Assembly (NCBI GenBank): GCA_944358705.1
Contig: CALVRR010000019.1
Span: forward strand, 1-33,049
Direction of reading: 5' to 3'
Source of the DNA: an uncultured Bacilli bacterium
GTDB taxonomy: Bacteria > Bacillota_I > Bacilli_A > RF39 > UBA660
Length of the DNA: 33,049 nt
The notes beneath the pieces are model-generated. The model made no database searches and was not told the DNA's origin. It worked only from the letters and a program-made list of their open reading frames with translations. A program made the position numbers and the translations under genes. Of the stretch, positions 8,025 to 15,560 are shown piece by piece. The stretch's first letter is position 1, and each line of letters opens with the position of its first letter.

Positions 8025-8450
8025 ATGGCAAAAGAAAAGAAAAATAAATATTATGGAACTGGTCATAGAAAGACTAGTATTGCTAAAGTTACTTTAACTC
8101 CAGGTACTGGTAAAATTACTGTTAATGGAAGAGATGTAAGAGAATACTTCCCATCTGATATCTGCGTAATGGATTTATGTCAACCATTAGAATTAACGAA
8201 TACAAGAGAGTTATTTGATGTAGATGCAAAAGTAAAAGGTGGTGGATACACTGGTCAAACAGGAGCTATCCGTCATGGTATTACAAAAGCATTATTAGAA
8301 TATGATTCAACAACTCCAGATGATTCTGATAATAGTTTCAGAAAAATCTTAAAAGCTGCTGGATTTATTACTAGAGATCCTCGTAAGAAAGAACGTAAGA
8401 AACCAGGATTAAAGAAAGCACGTCGCGCTCCACAATTCTCAAAACGTTAA
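8025..8450 (+). CDS. rpsI: 30S ribosomal protein S9
   Basis: S9 contacts P-site tRNA through its basic C-terminal tail. The protein has the typical [13 protein letters not shown] opening after a short basic extension (MAKEKKNKY), the [15 protein letters not shown] core, and the conserved end [12 protein letters not shown]. Length is 141 residues, slightly longer than the usual 130 because of the N-terminal extension. GGAGGG lies 9-10 nt before the ATG. Cotranscribed with rplM in the normal order. Confidence 0.97.
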   Translation: MAKEKKNKYYGTGHRKTSIAKVTLTPGTGKITVNGRDVREYFPSDICVMDLCQPLELTNTRELFDVDAKVKGGGYTGQTGAIRHGITKALLEYDSTTPDDSDNSFRKILKAAGFITRDPRKKERKKPGLKKARRAPQFSKR

Positions 8451-8463
8451 TTTATACTGTTTC

Positions 8464-8488
8464 AAAAGCATCGAAAGATGCTTTTTTT
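8464..8488 (+). terminator. Terminator after rpsI
   Basis: Perfect stem AAAAGCATC/GATGCTTTT (8464-8472 with 8477-8485) capped by a GAAA tetraloop and followed by T residues. Confidence 0.92.
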
Positions 8489-8517
8489 GTGGCAATAAAA
8501 GAAAGAAAGCATATAAT
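8487..8517 (+). promoter_or_regulatory. Putative promoter for the lysis pair
   Basis: Perfect TATAAT (8512-8517) with TTGTGG (8487-8492) at a long 19-nt spacing, beginning in the T-run of the rpsI terminator. The -35 assignment is tentative. The AGGTGAT ribosome-binding site begins 6 nt after the -10. Confidence 0.45.
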
Positions 8518-8533
8518 ACTGCAGGTGATTAAT

Positions 8534-8872
8534 ATGCTAAATCTAGAATTTCTACAACAATTACTAGTGATTTCTATAGCTCTTAGCGCAATTACATGTG
8601 CGGTGGTCCAGAAAACAAAAAGCTGTTTTAAAACGAGTAAATATCTATGCCTATATTCATTTATAATAAACATGCTAATAGGAATCATCTTCTGTTACAC
8701 ATTTACAGATATCACACTTCCCACTAGTCTGTGGATTGGATTTTTTTCATTTATAGGTGCTGATACTATATATAAATCATTAGAGGGAAAACTTGCTTCT
8801 CATTCTGACCTACTTACTAAAAATACAATAACAATTTCAAAAGATAAAATTATCAATAGAGAGGAAAAATAA
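8534..8872 (+). CDS. Phage-holin-like small membrane protein
   Basis: This 112-residue protein has three hydrophobic segments (about residues 8-26, 38-57 and 62-78) and a charged C-terminal tail, the layout of small phage holins that open the membrane for an endolysin. The segment GFFSFIGADTIYKSLEGKL near residues 68-86 resembles the end of holins from Firmicute prophages. The start at 8534 has AGGTGAT 4-5 nt upstream; a GTG at 8489 has no such site. Its stop overlaps the next gene's ATG by 1 nt (TAATG), and that gene is an M23 peptidase, so the pair forms a holin-endolysin module. No other phage genes are nearby. Holin function is inferred from topology and context. Confidence 0.65.
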   Translation: MLNLEFLQQLLVISIALSAITCAVVQKTKSCFKTSKYLCLYSFIINMLIGIIFCYTFTDITLPTSLWIGFFSFIGADTIYKSLEGKLASHSDLLTKNTITISKDKIINREEK

Positions 8873-9579
8873 TGGAAAAACCAATTTACCCATTAAAAAA
8901 CATGCGTATTACACAAGGATATGGTGAAGGAACACACGTAGATAGTTATGCAATTGATGATGCCGGAGAAAATACAGAAAGTGAAGAAATATACGCACCC
9001 TTCTCTGGGACGATAAAAAAGATATATACACAAGATGCCAATGAAGTATGGATAGAAAGTGATAATCCTGTAGAATATCCAGATGGCACAATAGACTATA
9101 TGACAATTCTATTAGCTCATACTAATGATATTAGCAAATTATATGTAGGAAAGAAAATAAATCAAAAAGAAGCATTCTATAAAGAAGGAACATCAGGAAA
9201 TGCCACTGGAAATCATTGTCATATAGAATGTGGGAAGGGAAAGTATCAAAGTCCAGGATGGATAGTAAATGCCAAGGGATACTACGTAATAATAAATGGT
9301 AAAAAACCAGAAGAATGTCTTTGGATAGATGAAAATACAAATGTAATAAATAACAATGGATATAGCTTTCAAAAAATAACAAAAGAAAGTATAAATACAA
9401 AACCAGAAGAAGATTCTGATATAGAGCAATTAGAACCATTACCAGAAACTTCAGAAGAAAATGAGCAGAGTAATGATATAGAAAACCAGGACCCTATTCC
9501 TAAATTGATTTATACATGTACAAAAGATGATTTATATGGAATTTACCTAAAAAAGGGAGAAAATTTATATTTAAAATAA
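8872..9579 (+). CDS. M23-family peptidase, endolysin-like
   Basis: The N-terminal 165 residues form a LytM/M23 zinc metallopeptidase domain, which cuts peptide bonds in peptidoglycan. Candidate metal ligands are His22 and an Asp near 29-30 (THVDSYAIDD) and His117 in NHCHIE (115-119). His83 (LLAHT) and His115 are the expected catalytic histidines. The domain begins at residue 1 with no signal peptide, as in phage endolysins that depend on a holin. It is followed by a Glu/Asp-rich linker (about 170-210) and a small C-terminal segment ending KKGENLYLK. GAGG precedes the ATG, which overlaps the holin-like gene's stop. It is convergent with the ZIP transporter gene. Phage origin is inferred from the pairing. 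Confidence 0.8.
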   Translation: MEKPIYPLKNMRITQGYGEGTHVDSYAIDDAGENTESEEIYAPFSGTIKKIYTQDANEVWIESDNPVEYPDGTIDYMTILLAHTNDISKLYVGKKINQKEAFYKEGTSGNATGNHCHIECGKGKYQSPGWIVNAKGYYVIINGKKPEECLWIDENTNVINNNGYSFQKITKESINTKPEEDSDIEQLEPLPETSEENEQSNDIENQDPIPKLIYTCTKDDLYGIYLKKGENLYLK

Positions 9580-9583
9580 AAAG

Positions 9584-9611
9584 CTATTTCTAAAAAAGAA
9601 ATAGTTTTTTT
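9584..9611. terminator. Shared bidirectional terminator
   Basis: Stem CTATTTC/GAAATAG (9584-9590 with 9598-9604) with a T-run on the plus side (9605-9611) and an A/T-rich run on the other. It lies between convergent genes and touches the stop of the minus-strand transporter. Confidence 0.8.
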
Positions 9612-10419
9612 ATCCTAAAGCAACATCTAAAATCATCATAATAGAAAATCCAATTAAAGTAAATAAAGCCATTAAATCCTTCTTTTTGTTAGATTGACTT
9701 TCTGGAATCAATTCTTCTACTACAACATAAATCATAGCCCCAGCGGCAAAAGACAGTAAAAATGGTAATAAGGATTGAATTTTTAAAACTAGTATTGCTC
9801 CAATAACAGCAGCAATCGGTTCCACAACACCACTTAATTGTCCAAAAAAGAATGCTTTTTTACGGGACATGCCTTCTCTTCGAAGAGGTAAGCTAACGGC
9901 ACTACCTTCAGGAAAATTTTGAAGTCCAATTCCTAAAGCAAGTGTTAATGCAGAAGCCAAAGTAACTCCTTCAATACTATAGGCAAGAGAACCAAAAGCA
10001 ACACCAATGACAAGACCTTCCGGAATATTGTGTAATGTAATGGAAAAAACAAGCATTAAACAACGCTTTAATTTATGAGAAGTAGAAAAGTTTCCTTTTT
10101 TTGTCTTTTTCTGCAGAAAGTCATAAAATTTATCTCCTAGAAATAAAAGAAGACCTCCACTAAAAAAACCTAGAAAGACAACGAGCCAAGAAATCATTTT
10201 CATGCTATTTGCCATATCAATTGCTGGACTAAGCAAAGACCAAAAAGAAGCAGCAATCATCACACCAGCCGAAAACCCAAGAAAAGCATCCATTATTCCT
10301 TTTTTTACTTCTTTAAAAAAGAAGACAACGGAAGCTCCAAGCATAGTTACTCCCCAGGTAAAAAGTGCAGCGAGAAAAGCTTGAAAAACCGGGGAAAACT
10401 CTTCAAAAATATGAATCAT
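9610..10419 (-). CDS. ZIP-family divalent metal transporter (ZupT-like)
   Basis: This 269-residue membrane protein has about eight hydrophobic segments and belongs to the ZIP family, which imports Zn2+ and other divalent metals. Metal-site motifs are present: HNIPEG at residues 130-135, the second NFPEG at 168-172, and EP at 200-201. The cytoplasmic loop between segments 3 and 4 (about 101-118) is basic rather than the His-rich loop of many ZIPs. GGTGAG precedes the ATG. It is a single gene downstream of, and in line with, the LysR gene, separated by 62 nt. Direction and metal are family inference. Confidence 0.9.
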   Translation of the reverse strand: MIHIFEEFSPVFQAFLAALFTWGVTMLGASVVFFFKEVKKGIMDAFLGFSAGVMIAASFWSLLSPAIDMANSMKMISWLVVFLGFFSGGLLLFLGDKFYDFLQKKTKKGNFSTSHKLKRCLMLVFSITLHNIPEGLVIGVAFGSLAYSIEGVTLASALTLALGIGLQNFPEGSAVSLPLRREGMSRKKAFFFGQLSGVVEPIAAVIGAILVLKIQSLLPFLLSFAAGAMIYVVVEELIPESQSNKKKDLMALFTLIGFSIMMILDVALG

Positions 10420-10481
10420 TATATCTCACCATTATAACGTATTCTAAAATAAAAAGAGAGTATAGGCAGATGACTAAAAAA

Positions 10482-11372
10482 TTATTTATTTAAAATAATA
10501 TCAATAAATTTACGAGTAGCAAAATTAGGCAACTGATGTTTAGAAACAGCCATACCAATCTGCCTTTCAGGAATAGAAGTAGTAGTAGGAACGATAAATA
10601 ATTCTTTATTATCTAATTCTTTTTTTATGAATTCTTTTGTAGCAAAGCCAACCCCAAATCCTATTTTACTAAATTCTAGAACTAAAGTATAACTGGATAA
10701 ACTCATGGCAGAAGAAAAAGAAATATGATTTTTTTTACAAAAATCGTCAAAAAAATTTCTCAAAGTAGAACCAGGTGTTTGTAAGATAAGAGGATAAGAA
10801 GAACAGAGCTCTTCAATAGATATTTTTTTTGTTGCTAAACTTTGATATTTCTTCCCAACCACAAATACATCATGTACTGTAAATATTGGTGTAATTTCAA
10901 TATCATCTGCATTAGAAACAGGTAGATTAAAAATTGTCAAATCTAAAAGTCCGTTACGTAATTTTTTACATAATTCAAAAGATGGATCTGTTGTTATTTC
11001 AATATTGATATTTGGATACTGATCATGAAATTTTTCTAAGATAGGTAATAATAATTGTTTAGTTAAAGTAGTACTAATTCCAATTCGTATACTTCCGGTT
11101 TCTAAATGAATTAAATCATTAAATTTATGTTCTGCATTATGAATATATTCCATAGCCTGTTTTAAATAATGATAAAACTCTTTCCCTTCTTCAGTTAAAA
11201 AAACACCTCTTTTTGTTCTAACAAATAAAGTTCCCCCTAATTGTTCTTCTAAGCTCTTAATAGATTTACTAATTGCCGGTTGACTAATATGTAATTGTTC
11301 AGCAGCCCTGGTAATGTTTTTACATTCAGCAACCACACAAAAAACACGATATAATTCAAAATTAATATTCAT
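10482..11372 (-). CDS. LysR-type transcriptional regulator
   Basis: This 296-residue protein has the LysR winged helix-turn-helix at residues 1-60 (CKNITRAAEQLHISQPAISK, then LEEQLGGTLFVRTKRG). The LysR substrate-binding domain follows from about residue 90, with the expected GSIRIGIS opening. A strong AGGAGGT site precedes the ATG. It is divergent from the radical SAM cluster starting at 11462, with 89 bp between the two start codons. LysR proteins often control such divergent neighbours, so it may respond to a small ligand to switch the cluster on. The ZIP gene downstream is an alternative target. Both are inferences. Confidence 0.93.
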   Translation of the reverse strand: MNINFELYRVFCVVAECKNITRAAEQLHISQPAISKSIKSLEEQLGGTLFVRTKRGVFLTEEGKEFYHYLKQAMEYIHNAEHKFNDLIHLETGSIRIGISTTLTKQLLLPILEKFHDQYPNINIEITTDPSFELCKKLRNGLLDLTIFNLPVSNADDIEITPIFTVHDVFVVGKKYQSLATKKISIEELCSSYPLILQTPGSTLRNFFDDFCKKNHISFSSAMSLSSYTLVLEFSKIGFGVGFATKEFIKKELDNKELFIVPTTTSIPERQIGMAVSKHQLPNFATRKFIDIILNK

Positions 11373-11393
11373 AATAACCTCCTGTTATGATAA

Positions 11394-11439
11394 AGATAAT
11401 TTATATGTATTTTTATAATAACAAAAAGTCTTATATAAT
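11394..11439. promoter_or_regulatory. Divergent promoter/operator region between lysR and the radical SAM cluster
   Basis: The plus-strand promoter has a perfect TATAAT (11434-11439) but no convincing -35 box, as expected for an activator-dependent promoter. Upstream, TTATA (11401-11405) and TATAA (11414-11418) form an inverted repeat around 8 nt, containing the T-N11-A spacing of LysR boxes. A second dyad, TTATGATAA, is near 11385-11393. On the minus strand a TATAAA at 11400-11405 may serve lysR. AT-rich sequence makes chance dyads likely. Confidence 0.4.
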
Positions 11440-11461
11440 GCAAATAAGAGGAGGTAAGAAT

Positions 11462-12811
11462 ATGAAAATATTAGTAGTAAATCCACCTAACAAACCGTTT
11501 ACAAACAAAAGTATCATAGCAGAACCTATAGATATTTTACAAATAGCAACGATTATCCAAAAAGAATATAAAGAGGTCAAAGTATTAGATATGGATGTGA
11601 ATCAAATGAACAATAATATTAATAAATATTTAGAAGAGAAAAATATTTTAATATTTGTTTTTGACTATCATATCCCCCTACATACAACGGAAACAAAAGA
11701 TAATATTTTTGAAATTATAAAAAATATCCCTAAAGAAATAAAAACAACGACAATAGTAATTGGAAAGACATCCTCTTATTATCATGAAGAATTTCTAAAA
11801 AATGGTATTGATATTTTAATGAACGGAGTAGTAGAACAAGAAATCAATAAGGTAATAAAATATATAGATAAAAAAGAAGAATTATTAAAAATACCAAATC
11901 TTGTATTTAAATGGGATGACAAAATATATAAAACAGAAAAGAAAAGAGTAAATTTCAATTTTAAGGACTTACCAATTCCAAATAGAGAATTAGTGGATAT
12001 CGAAAAGTATATGGATACAAGAACGATGATAACATCACGAGGTTGTATTGGTAATTGTGCTTTTTGTGCAACTCCTTATTTCTTCGGTAAATGGACAGCC
12101 AAAACACCCAAGCAAGTAGTGGATGAAATAGAATTATTAATCAAAAAATATCATGCGAAAAAAATCATGTTTCTAGATGATAATGCAACAGTAAGTAAAA
12201 AAAGAATGATAGAAATTTGTGAAGAAATAAAGAGAAGAAATTTAAAATGTTTATTTGGTGCTTTAGCAAGTCTAAAAACATATGATGAAGAAATGTTTCA
12301 GAAAATGTATGAGGTAGGATTCCGCTGGGTACATTTTGGAATAGAATCAGGAAGTCGTAGAATATTAAATTCTATGAATAAATTTTTTGATATTGATATT
12401 ACCAAAAAGATAATAACAAGAATTAAAGAACTAGGATATAGAGTAAGAGTTAGTCTTATCTTGGACTATCCAACCACAACAAAAGAAGATATAGAACAAA
12501 CAAAAAATCTTATCTTGGAAACAATGCCTCATGAAATAAGACTTCACTATCTAACTTATCGAGTAGGAACACCTATTTTTCTACAAAAGAAAACTAAAGA
12601 AATAACTTCTCAATATATCCACCAAAAAACAAAAGAAATAAAAGATAAAGACTTAATGTCAACAATTAATAATTTAGTAGAAGAGTTAAAAAATAAAAAT
12701 TATGAAATAATAACAGACGATATTGATTGGAATAAATATAACAATATGCCAAAAGACACCCAAATAGCGACATTTACACCAATAAAGTATGGAGTGTGTT
12801 GGTATGAATAA
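11462..12811 (+). CDS. BchE-type radical SAM protein with N-terminal Rossmann-like domain
   Basis: This 449-residue protein has the two-domain layout of the cobalamin-binding radical SAM superfamily. An N-terminal Rossmann-like domain (1-140, opening MKILVVNPPNKPF) precedes a radical SAM barrel. The cluster motif CIGNCAFC is at Cys195, Cys199 and Cys202, followed by the family features FLDDNATVSKKRM and HFGIESGSRRIL. The base-off cobalamin motif DxHxxG is not seen; the equivalent is DMDVNQM, so B12 may not bind in the usual way. The start at 11462 follows GAGGAGGT; an ATG at 11387 lies upstream of the promoter. It opens a five-gene cluster and overlaps the next gene by 8 nt. Such enzymes methylate or rearrange unactivated carbons; the substrate here is unknown, perhaps the peptide encoded at 15068. 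Confidence 0.88.
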   Translation: MKILVVNPPNKPFTNKSIIAEPIDILQIATIIQKEYKEVKVLDMDVNQMNNNINKYLEEKNILIFVFDYHIPLHTTETKDNIFEIIKNIPKEIKTTTIVIGKTSSYYHEEFLKNGIDILMNGVVEQEINKVIKYIDKKEELLKIPNLVFKWDDKIYKTEKKRVNFNFKDLPIPNRELVDIEKYMDTRTMITSRGCIGNCAFCATPYFFGKWTAKTPKQVVDEIELLIKKYHAKKIMFLDDNATVSKKRMIEICEEIKRRNLKCLFGALASLKTYDEEMFQKMYEVGFRWVHFGIESGSRRILNSMNKFFDIDITKKIITRIKELGYRVRVSLILDYPTTTKEDIEQTKNLILETMPHEIRLHYLTYRVGTPIFLQKKTKEITSQYIHQKTKEIKDKDLMSTINNLVEELKNKNYEIITDDIDWNKYNNMPKDTQIATFTPIKYGVCWYE

Positions 12812-14261
12812 CTGGATTGGAATTACTGGTAAAATGTCCGCAGGAAAAACAACAATAGCGAAACAACTCATAAAAGAAGAAAATAATTTAATCTATATTA
12901 ATGTAGATGATTTTAGGAGAAAAAAATTAGAGGACGAACTATACATAAAAGAATTAAAACAACAAATTCCACCACTAAGAAAATATCAAGTAGTAACATC
13001 TATAGATTTAAACAAATATATTTATAAATATAAAAAATATATGAAAAGGTATAAAAAAATATTATATAAACACCTCCTATTATATTTATCAAATTTAAAA
13101 AATAAACAAATCCTAGTGGAGTGGGCATTACTAATAAATGATCATTTAGATAAATATTTTAGAAAAATTATCTACGTAGATATAAAAGATGAAATAGCTA
13201 TAAATAGATTAAAGAAGAATAGTGATTTAAAAATATCGGAAATAAAAAAACGTTTGAAAGAACAAAAAATACAAAGATTTAAAAAAGAAGTAAAAGAAAA
13301 GATATTAATAATAGATGGAGAAAGGACTGTTAACATGGAACAAATAAAAGAATTTATAAAACCAATGAAATGTAAGTTTACTTTATCAAATAACAAAAAG
13401 AAAGCGATATGGGAAGTCACACATCAATGTAATTATCAATGCTCTTATTGTATGTTTTCCTGTAACTATAAAAAAGAGGAAAGAGAACTAACAACAGAAG
13501 AATGTTATCATGTAATTGATGAATTAGTAAAAGAAGGATTTACTCAATTAAAAATTACTGGAGGAGAACCTTTCTTGCGAAAAGATATTCTAGAAATCCT
13601 AACATATGCAAGTAAAAGACTAGAAACAGATATATCAACCAATGCTTCGATGATTACAGAGAATATAGTAAAAAAGTTAAATAACCTTTCGTTAAAAATG
13701 ATTCACGTAAGTCTAGATGGAACGAAAGAACAACACGAATCGGTAAGAGGAAAGAACACATATGAAAGAACATTAAAAGGCCTAGAAGCTTTAAAAAAAT
13801 CAAAAAATAAAATAAGAATCGGTACTGTAATTCATGCAAATAATGAAAATGATTTAGAAGGTGTGATAAAAAATAGTATCGATTTAAAAGCAAGTGAAAT
13901 TATCTTTTCTATTATGGATCTTATGCATAGCGAAGACAAAACACTAGGAAAAAAAGAACCAAATCATATTTTGATAAAAAAGATAAAAGTATTAAAGGAA
14001 AAATATAAAGACAGTATCATTGTAAATTTAAATTTTGATGACCAACCAAGTTATGTGACGAAATGTCCAGGAGGGAATCATTTCATCTTTATTGATAATT
14101 TAGGAAGAGTAAGTCCATGTACTTGGATATATGAAAAGAATAAAGACTTTATTTCTAAACAATCTTTAAAAAATGAAACATTACAAAACGTTTTGAGTGA
14201 AGAAAATCTAAAACAATTTATTTGTGGAAAGAAAGCAGGAATTTGTTATGGGGAGATTTGA
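12804..14261 (+). CDS. Fusion: dephospho-CoA-kinase-like P-loop domain plus radical SAM/SPASM-type enzyme
   Basis: This 485-residue protein joins two enzymes. Residues 1-185 resemble CoaE-type kinases: IGITGKMSAGKTT with P-loop Gly9-Thr16, an early acidic VDDF, an RL/QK-rich region (INRLKKNSDLKISEIKKRL), and an end reading ILIIDGER. From about residue 195 it is a radical SAM protein with the CNYQCSYC motif (Cys209, Cys213, Cys216), then TGGEPFLRKDI and DISTNA. Four C-terminal cysteines (421, 439, 474, 481) fit an auxiliary Fe-S cluster in a SPASM/twitch-type domain, common in enzymes that modify peptides. The start at 12804 has GGAG about 8 nt upstream and overlaps the previous stop by 8 nt. 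The kinase-like part may bind ATP or a nucleotide substrate. I know of no described fusion of this kind. Confidence 0.85.
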   Translation: MNNWIGITGKMSAGKTTIAKQLIKEENNLIYINVDDFRRKKLEDELYIKELKQQIPPLRKYQVVTSIDLNKYIYKYKKYMKRYKKILYKHLLLYLSNLKNKQILVEWALLINDHLDKYFRKIIYVDIKDEIAINRLKKNSDLKISEIKKRLKEQKIQRFKKEVKEKILIIDGERTVNMEQIKEFIKPMKCKFTLSNNKKKAIWEVTHQCNYQCSYCMFSCNYKKEERELTTEECYHVIDELVKEGFTQLKITGGEPFLRKDILEILTYASKRLETDISTNASMITENIVKKLNNLSLKMIHVSLDGTKEQHESVRGKNTYERTLKGLEALKKSKNKIRIGTVIHANNENDLEGVIKNSIDLKASEIIFSIMDLMHSEDKTLGKKEPNHILIKKIKVLKEKYKDSIIVNLNFDDQPSYVTKCPGGNHFIFIDNLGRVSPCTWIYEKNKDFISKQSLKNETLQNVLSEENLKQFICGKKAGICYGEI

Positions 14262-15081
14262 TGTAATATATCCTTTTACTAGTGAAAATATTGCTGGATA
14301 TATGGAAGATTTAGATTTAACTGATAAAAAAATAATAACTGTAACAGCATCTAGTGATCATATATTAAACGCCATAGCCCAGGGAGCAACGGATATAACA
14401 ACTTTTGATATTAATCCAGAAACAAGATTTTATATGGAATTAAAACTTGTTGGAGTAAAACGATTAGAATATGAGGATTTCTTAAAGATATTTTTATTGG
14501 ATAATTCTATGTCATTAAATAAAGAAATAATCATGTCACTGATAACATCAAGGGACTGTCAATATTATTGGGAAGAAAAATATAGAGAAAATAAAAATAA
14601 TGGATTATTACTAAAAAAGTCATCTGTATTTTATCGAAAATATTTTAATACAAAGAGTAAATTAAAACAAAATATATATTTAAATAAAAGTAAGTACCAA
14701 CAAGTACAAAAAAGATTAGAAGAAGTAAAAATAAATTTTATAAATACAGATTTAAAAAATCTCCATCTAAAAGGAGAATATGATGATATGTTTTTATCTA
14801 ATATTTCAGACTACATATCCTTAATGTATCAAGAACATCCGCTAGAGCAGTTTGCTAAGAAAATATATGAGTTGAGCGAAAATGTAAAAACAATTTATTT
14901 TGCTTATTTATATGATATCGGAAACAGTAATAGATCAGAAATTGATGATATAGAAAGAGTAAAACGTGTTTTTCCTACATTACAAGAAAAAAGATTCCCA
15001 TCGGCCTTAGAAAAGACAGAAGGTAAAAAAGATGGAGTATTAATATTAAAGAAAGGAGCAAAAAGAAATGTTAGAGTATAA
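14248..15081 (+). CDS. DUF3419-like SAM-dependent (aminocarboxypropyl?) transferase
   Basis: This 277-residue protein has a SAM-binding fold start near residues 25-60 (ITVTASSDHILNAIAQGA, then TTFDINPE), followed by FYMELKLVG and LEYEDFLKIF. These match the pattern of DUF3419/BtaA-like proteins, whose studied members transfer the 3-amino-3-carboxypropyl group of SAM. A middle charged helical region (about 120-165) and a second conserved part (DMFLSNISDYI near 185) follow. The start at 14248 (MGRFDVIYPF) overlaps the radical SAM stop by 14 nt; a longer in-frame ATG at 14224 has no better site. It overlaps the next gene by 14 nt. Its substrate could be a lipid, as in BtaA, or a peptide side chain given the neighbours. 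Family assignment is by memory of the pattern. Confidence 0.7.
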   Translation: MGRFDVIYPFTSENIAGYMEDLDLTDKKIITVTASSDHILNAIAQGATDITTFDINPETRFYMELKLVGVKRLEYEDFLKIFLLDNSMSLNKEIIMSLITSRDCQYYWEEKYRENKNNGLLLKKSSVFYRKYFNTKSKLKQNIYLNKSKYQQVQKRLEEVKINFINTDLKNLHLKGEYDDMFLSNISDYISLMYQEHPLEQFAKKIYELSENVKTIYFAYLYDIGNSNRSEIDDIERVKRVFPTLQEKRFPSALEKTEGKKDGVLILKKGAKRNVRV

Positions 15082-15559
15082 TTCATTAACTGCAATTGAT
15101 GAACTAATTAATCAATTAGAAACCAATTTACCGGAGAAAACTACAAATCCCGAAGTAAATAAAATGATAGAAGAACGAAAAGAAAAAATTAAAAAATTAA
15201 AAGAACTTCAACAAATAGCCAAAGAAGAAGAAAAACAAGAAAGAGAAATGCTAGAAAAACTAAGGAAAGAAAACGATTCAATTGATGAAGCAATCGATGG
15301 ATTAAAAACCTTAATAAAAAAGAAAACATATCAACCGGAGAGAAAACAAACAAATACAATAGAGTACCAAAGTTATGGAAGCGAAAGCACATCATCAGAA
15401 AGCAGAAATTATGGTTGGGAGTCTTCTTACAGTAACTATGGAAGTGAGAGTGCCTCATCAGAAAGTAGACAGGATAATAGTTGGAGTTCTTCACAAACAG
15501 ATGCTTTTGGCTTTTCAGACTATGGTAGTGAAAGTGCTTCCTCAGAAAGTAGATGGTAA
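15068..15559 (+). CDS. Candidate RiPP precursor: helical leader and triple YGSESxSSESR tail
   Basis: This 163-residue protein has two parts. Residues 1-95 are charged and helical, probably coiled coil (NKMIEERKEKIKKLKELQQI). Residues 98-163 are nearly all Ser, Glu, Gly, Tyr, Trp, Asn and Arg, with no Lys and no Cys. This tail carries three copies of YGSESxSSESR at 103-113, 124-134 and 152-162; the last ends ESRW at the C-terminus. The copies differ mostly at synonymous sites. GGAG lies upstream of the ATG, which overlaps the preceding gene by 14 nt; the ATP-grasp gene starts 1 nt after the stop. Leader plus repeated core next to radical SAM, transferase and ATP-grasp genes suggests a modified-peptide precursor. 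The Ser/Glu richness would suit ester or amide crosslinks as in graspetides. A structural or type VII-secreted protein is the alternative. Confidence 0.75.
   Translation: MLEYNSLTAIDELINQLETNLPEKTTNPEVNKMIEERKEKIKKLKELQQIAKEEEKQEREMLEKLRKENDSIDEAIDGLKTLIKKKTYQPERKQTNTIEYQSYGSESTSSESRNYGWESSYSNYGSESASSESRQDNSWSSSQTDAFGFSDYGSESASSESRW
15374..15553 (+). repeat. Three coding repeats of YGSESxSSESR
   Basis: The 33-nt units are at 15374-15406, 15437-15469 and 15521-15553. Copies 2 and 3 encode the identical 11-residue peptide yet differ at four synonymous positions (GGA/GGT, GAG/GAA, GCC/GCT, TCA/TCC). Copy 1 differs from copy 2 by one residue (Thr for Ala) and several synonymous changes. Spacers of 30 and 51 nt differ in sequence and length. 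This argues for selection on the peptide rather than a recent DNA duplication. Confidence 0.92.
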
Positions 15560-15560
15560 A

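Noticed and set aside
10431..10436. Perfect minus-strand TATAAT before the ZIP transporter gene
   Set aside because: It is only 11 nt from the start codon, so the transcript would begin inside or after the GGTGAG ribosome-binding site.
15374..15553. Regularly repeated DNA that could suggest a CRISPR-like or tandem-repeat array
   Set aside because: The repeats are in frame inside a coding sequence, spacers differ in length, and DNA identity is lower than protein identity.
15375..15560. A longer N-terminus for the ATP-grasp protein, read through the repeat region in another frame
   Set aside because: It would overlap the precursor gene almost to the end of its tail, has composition unlike an ATP-grasp protein, and the ATG at 15561 sits 1 nt after the precursor stop.
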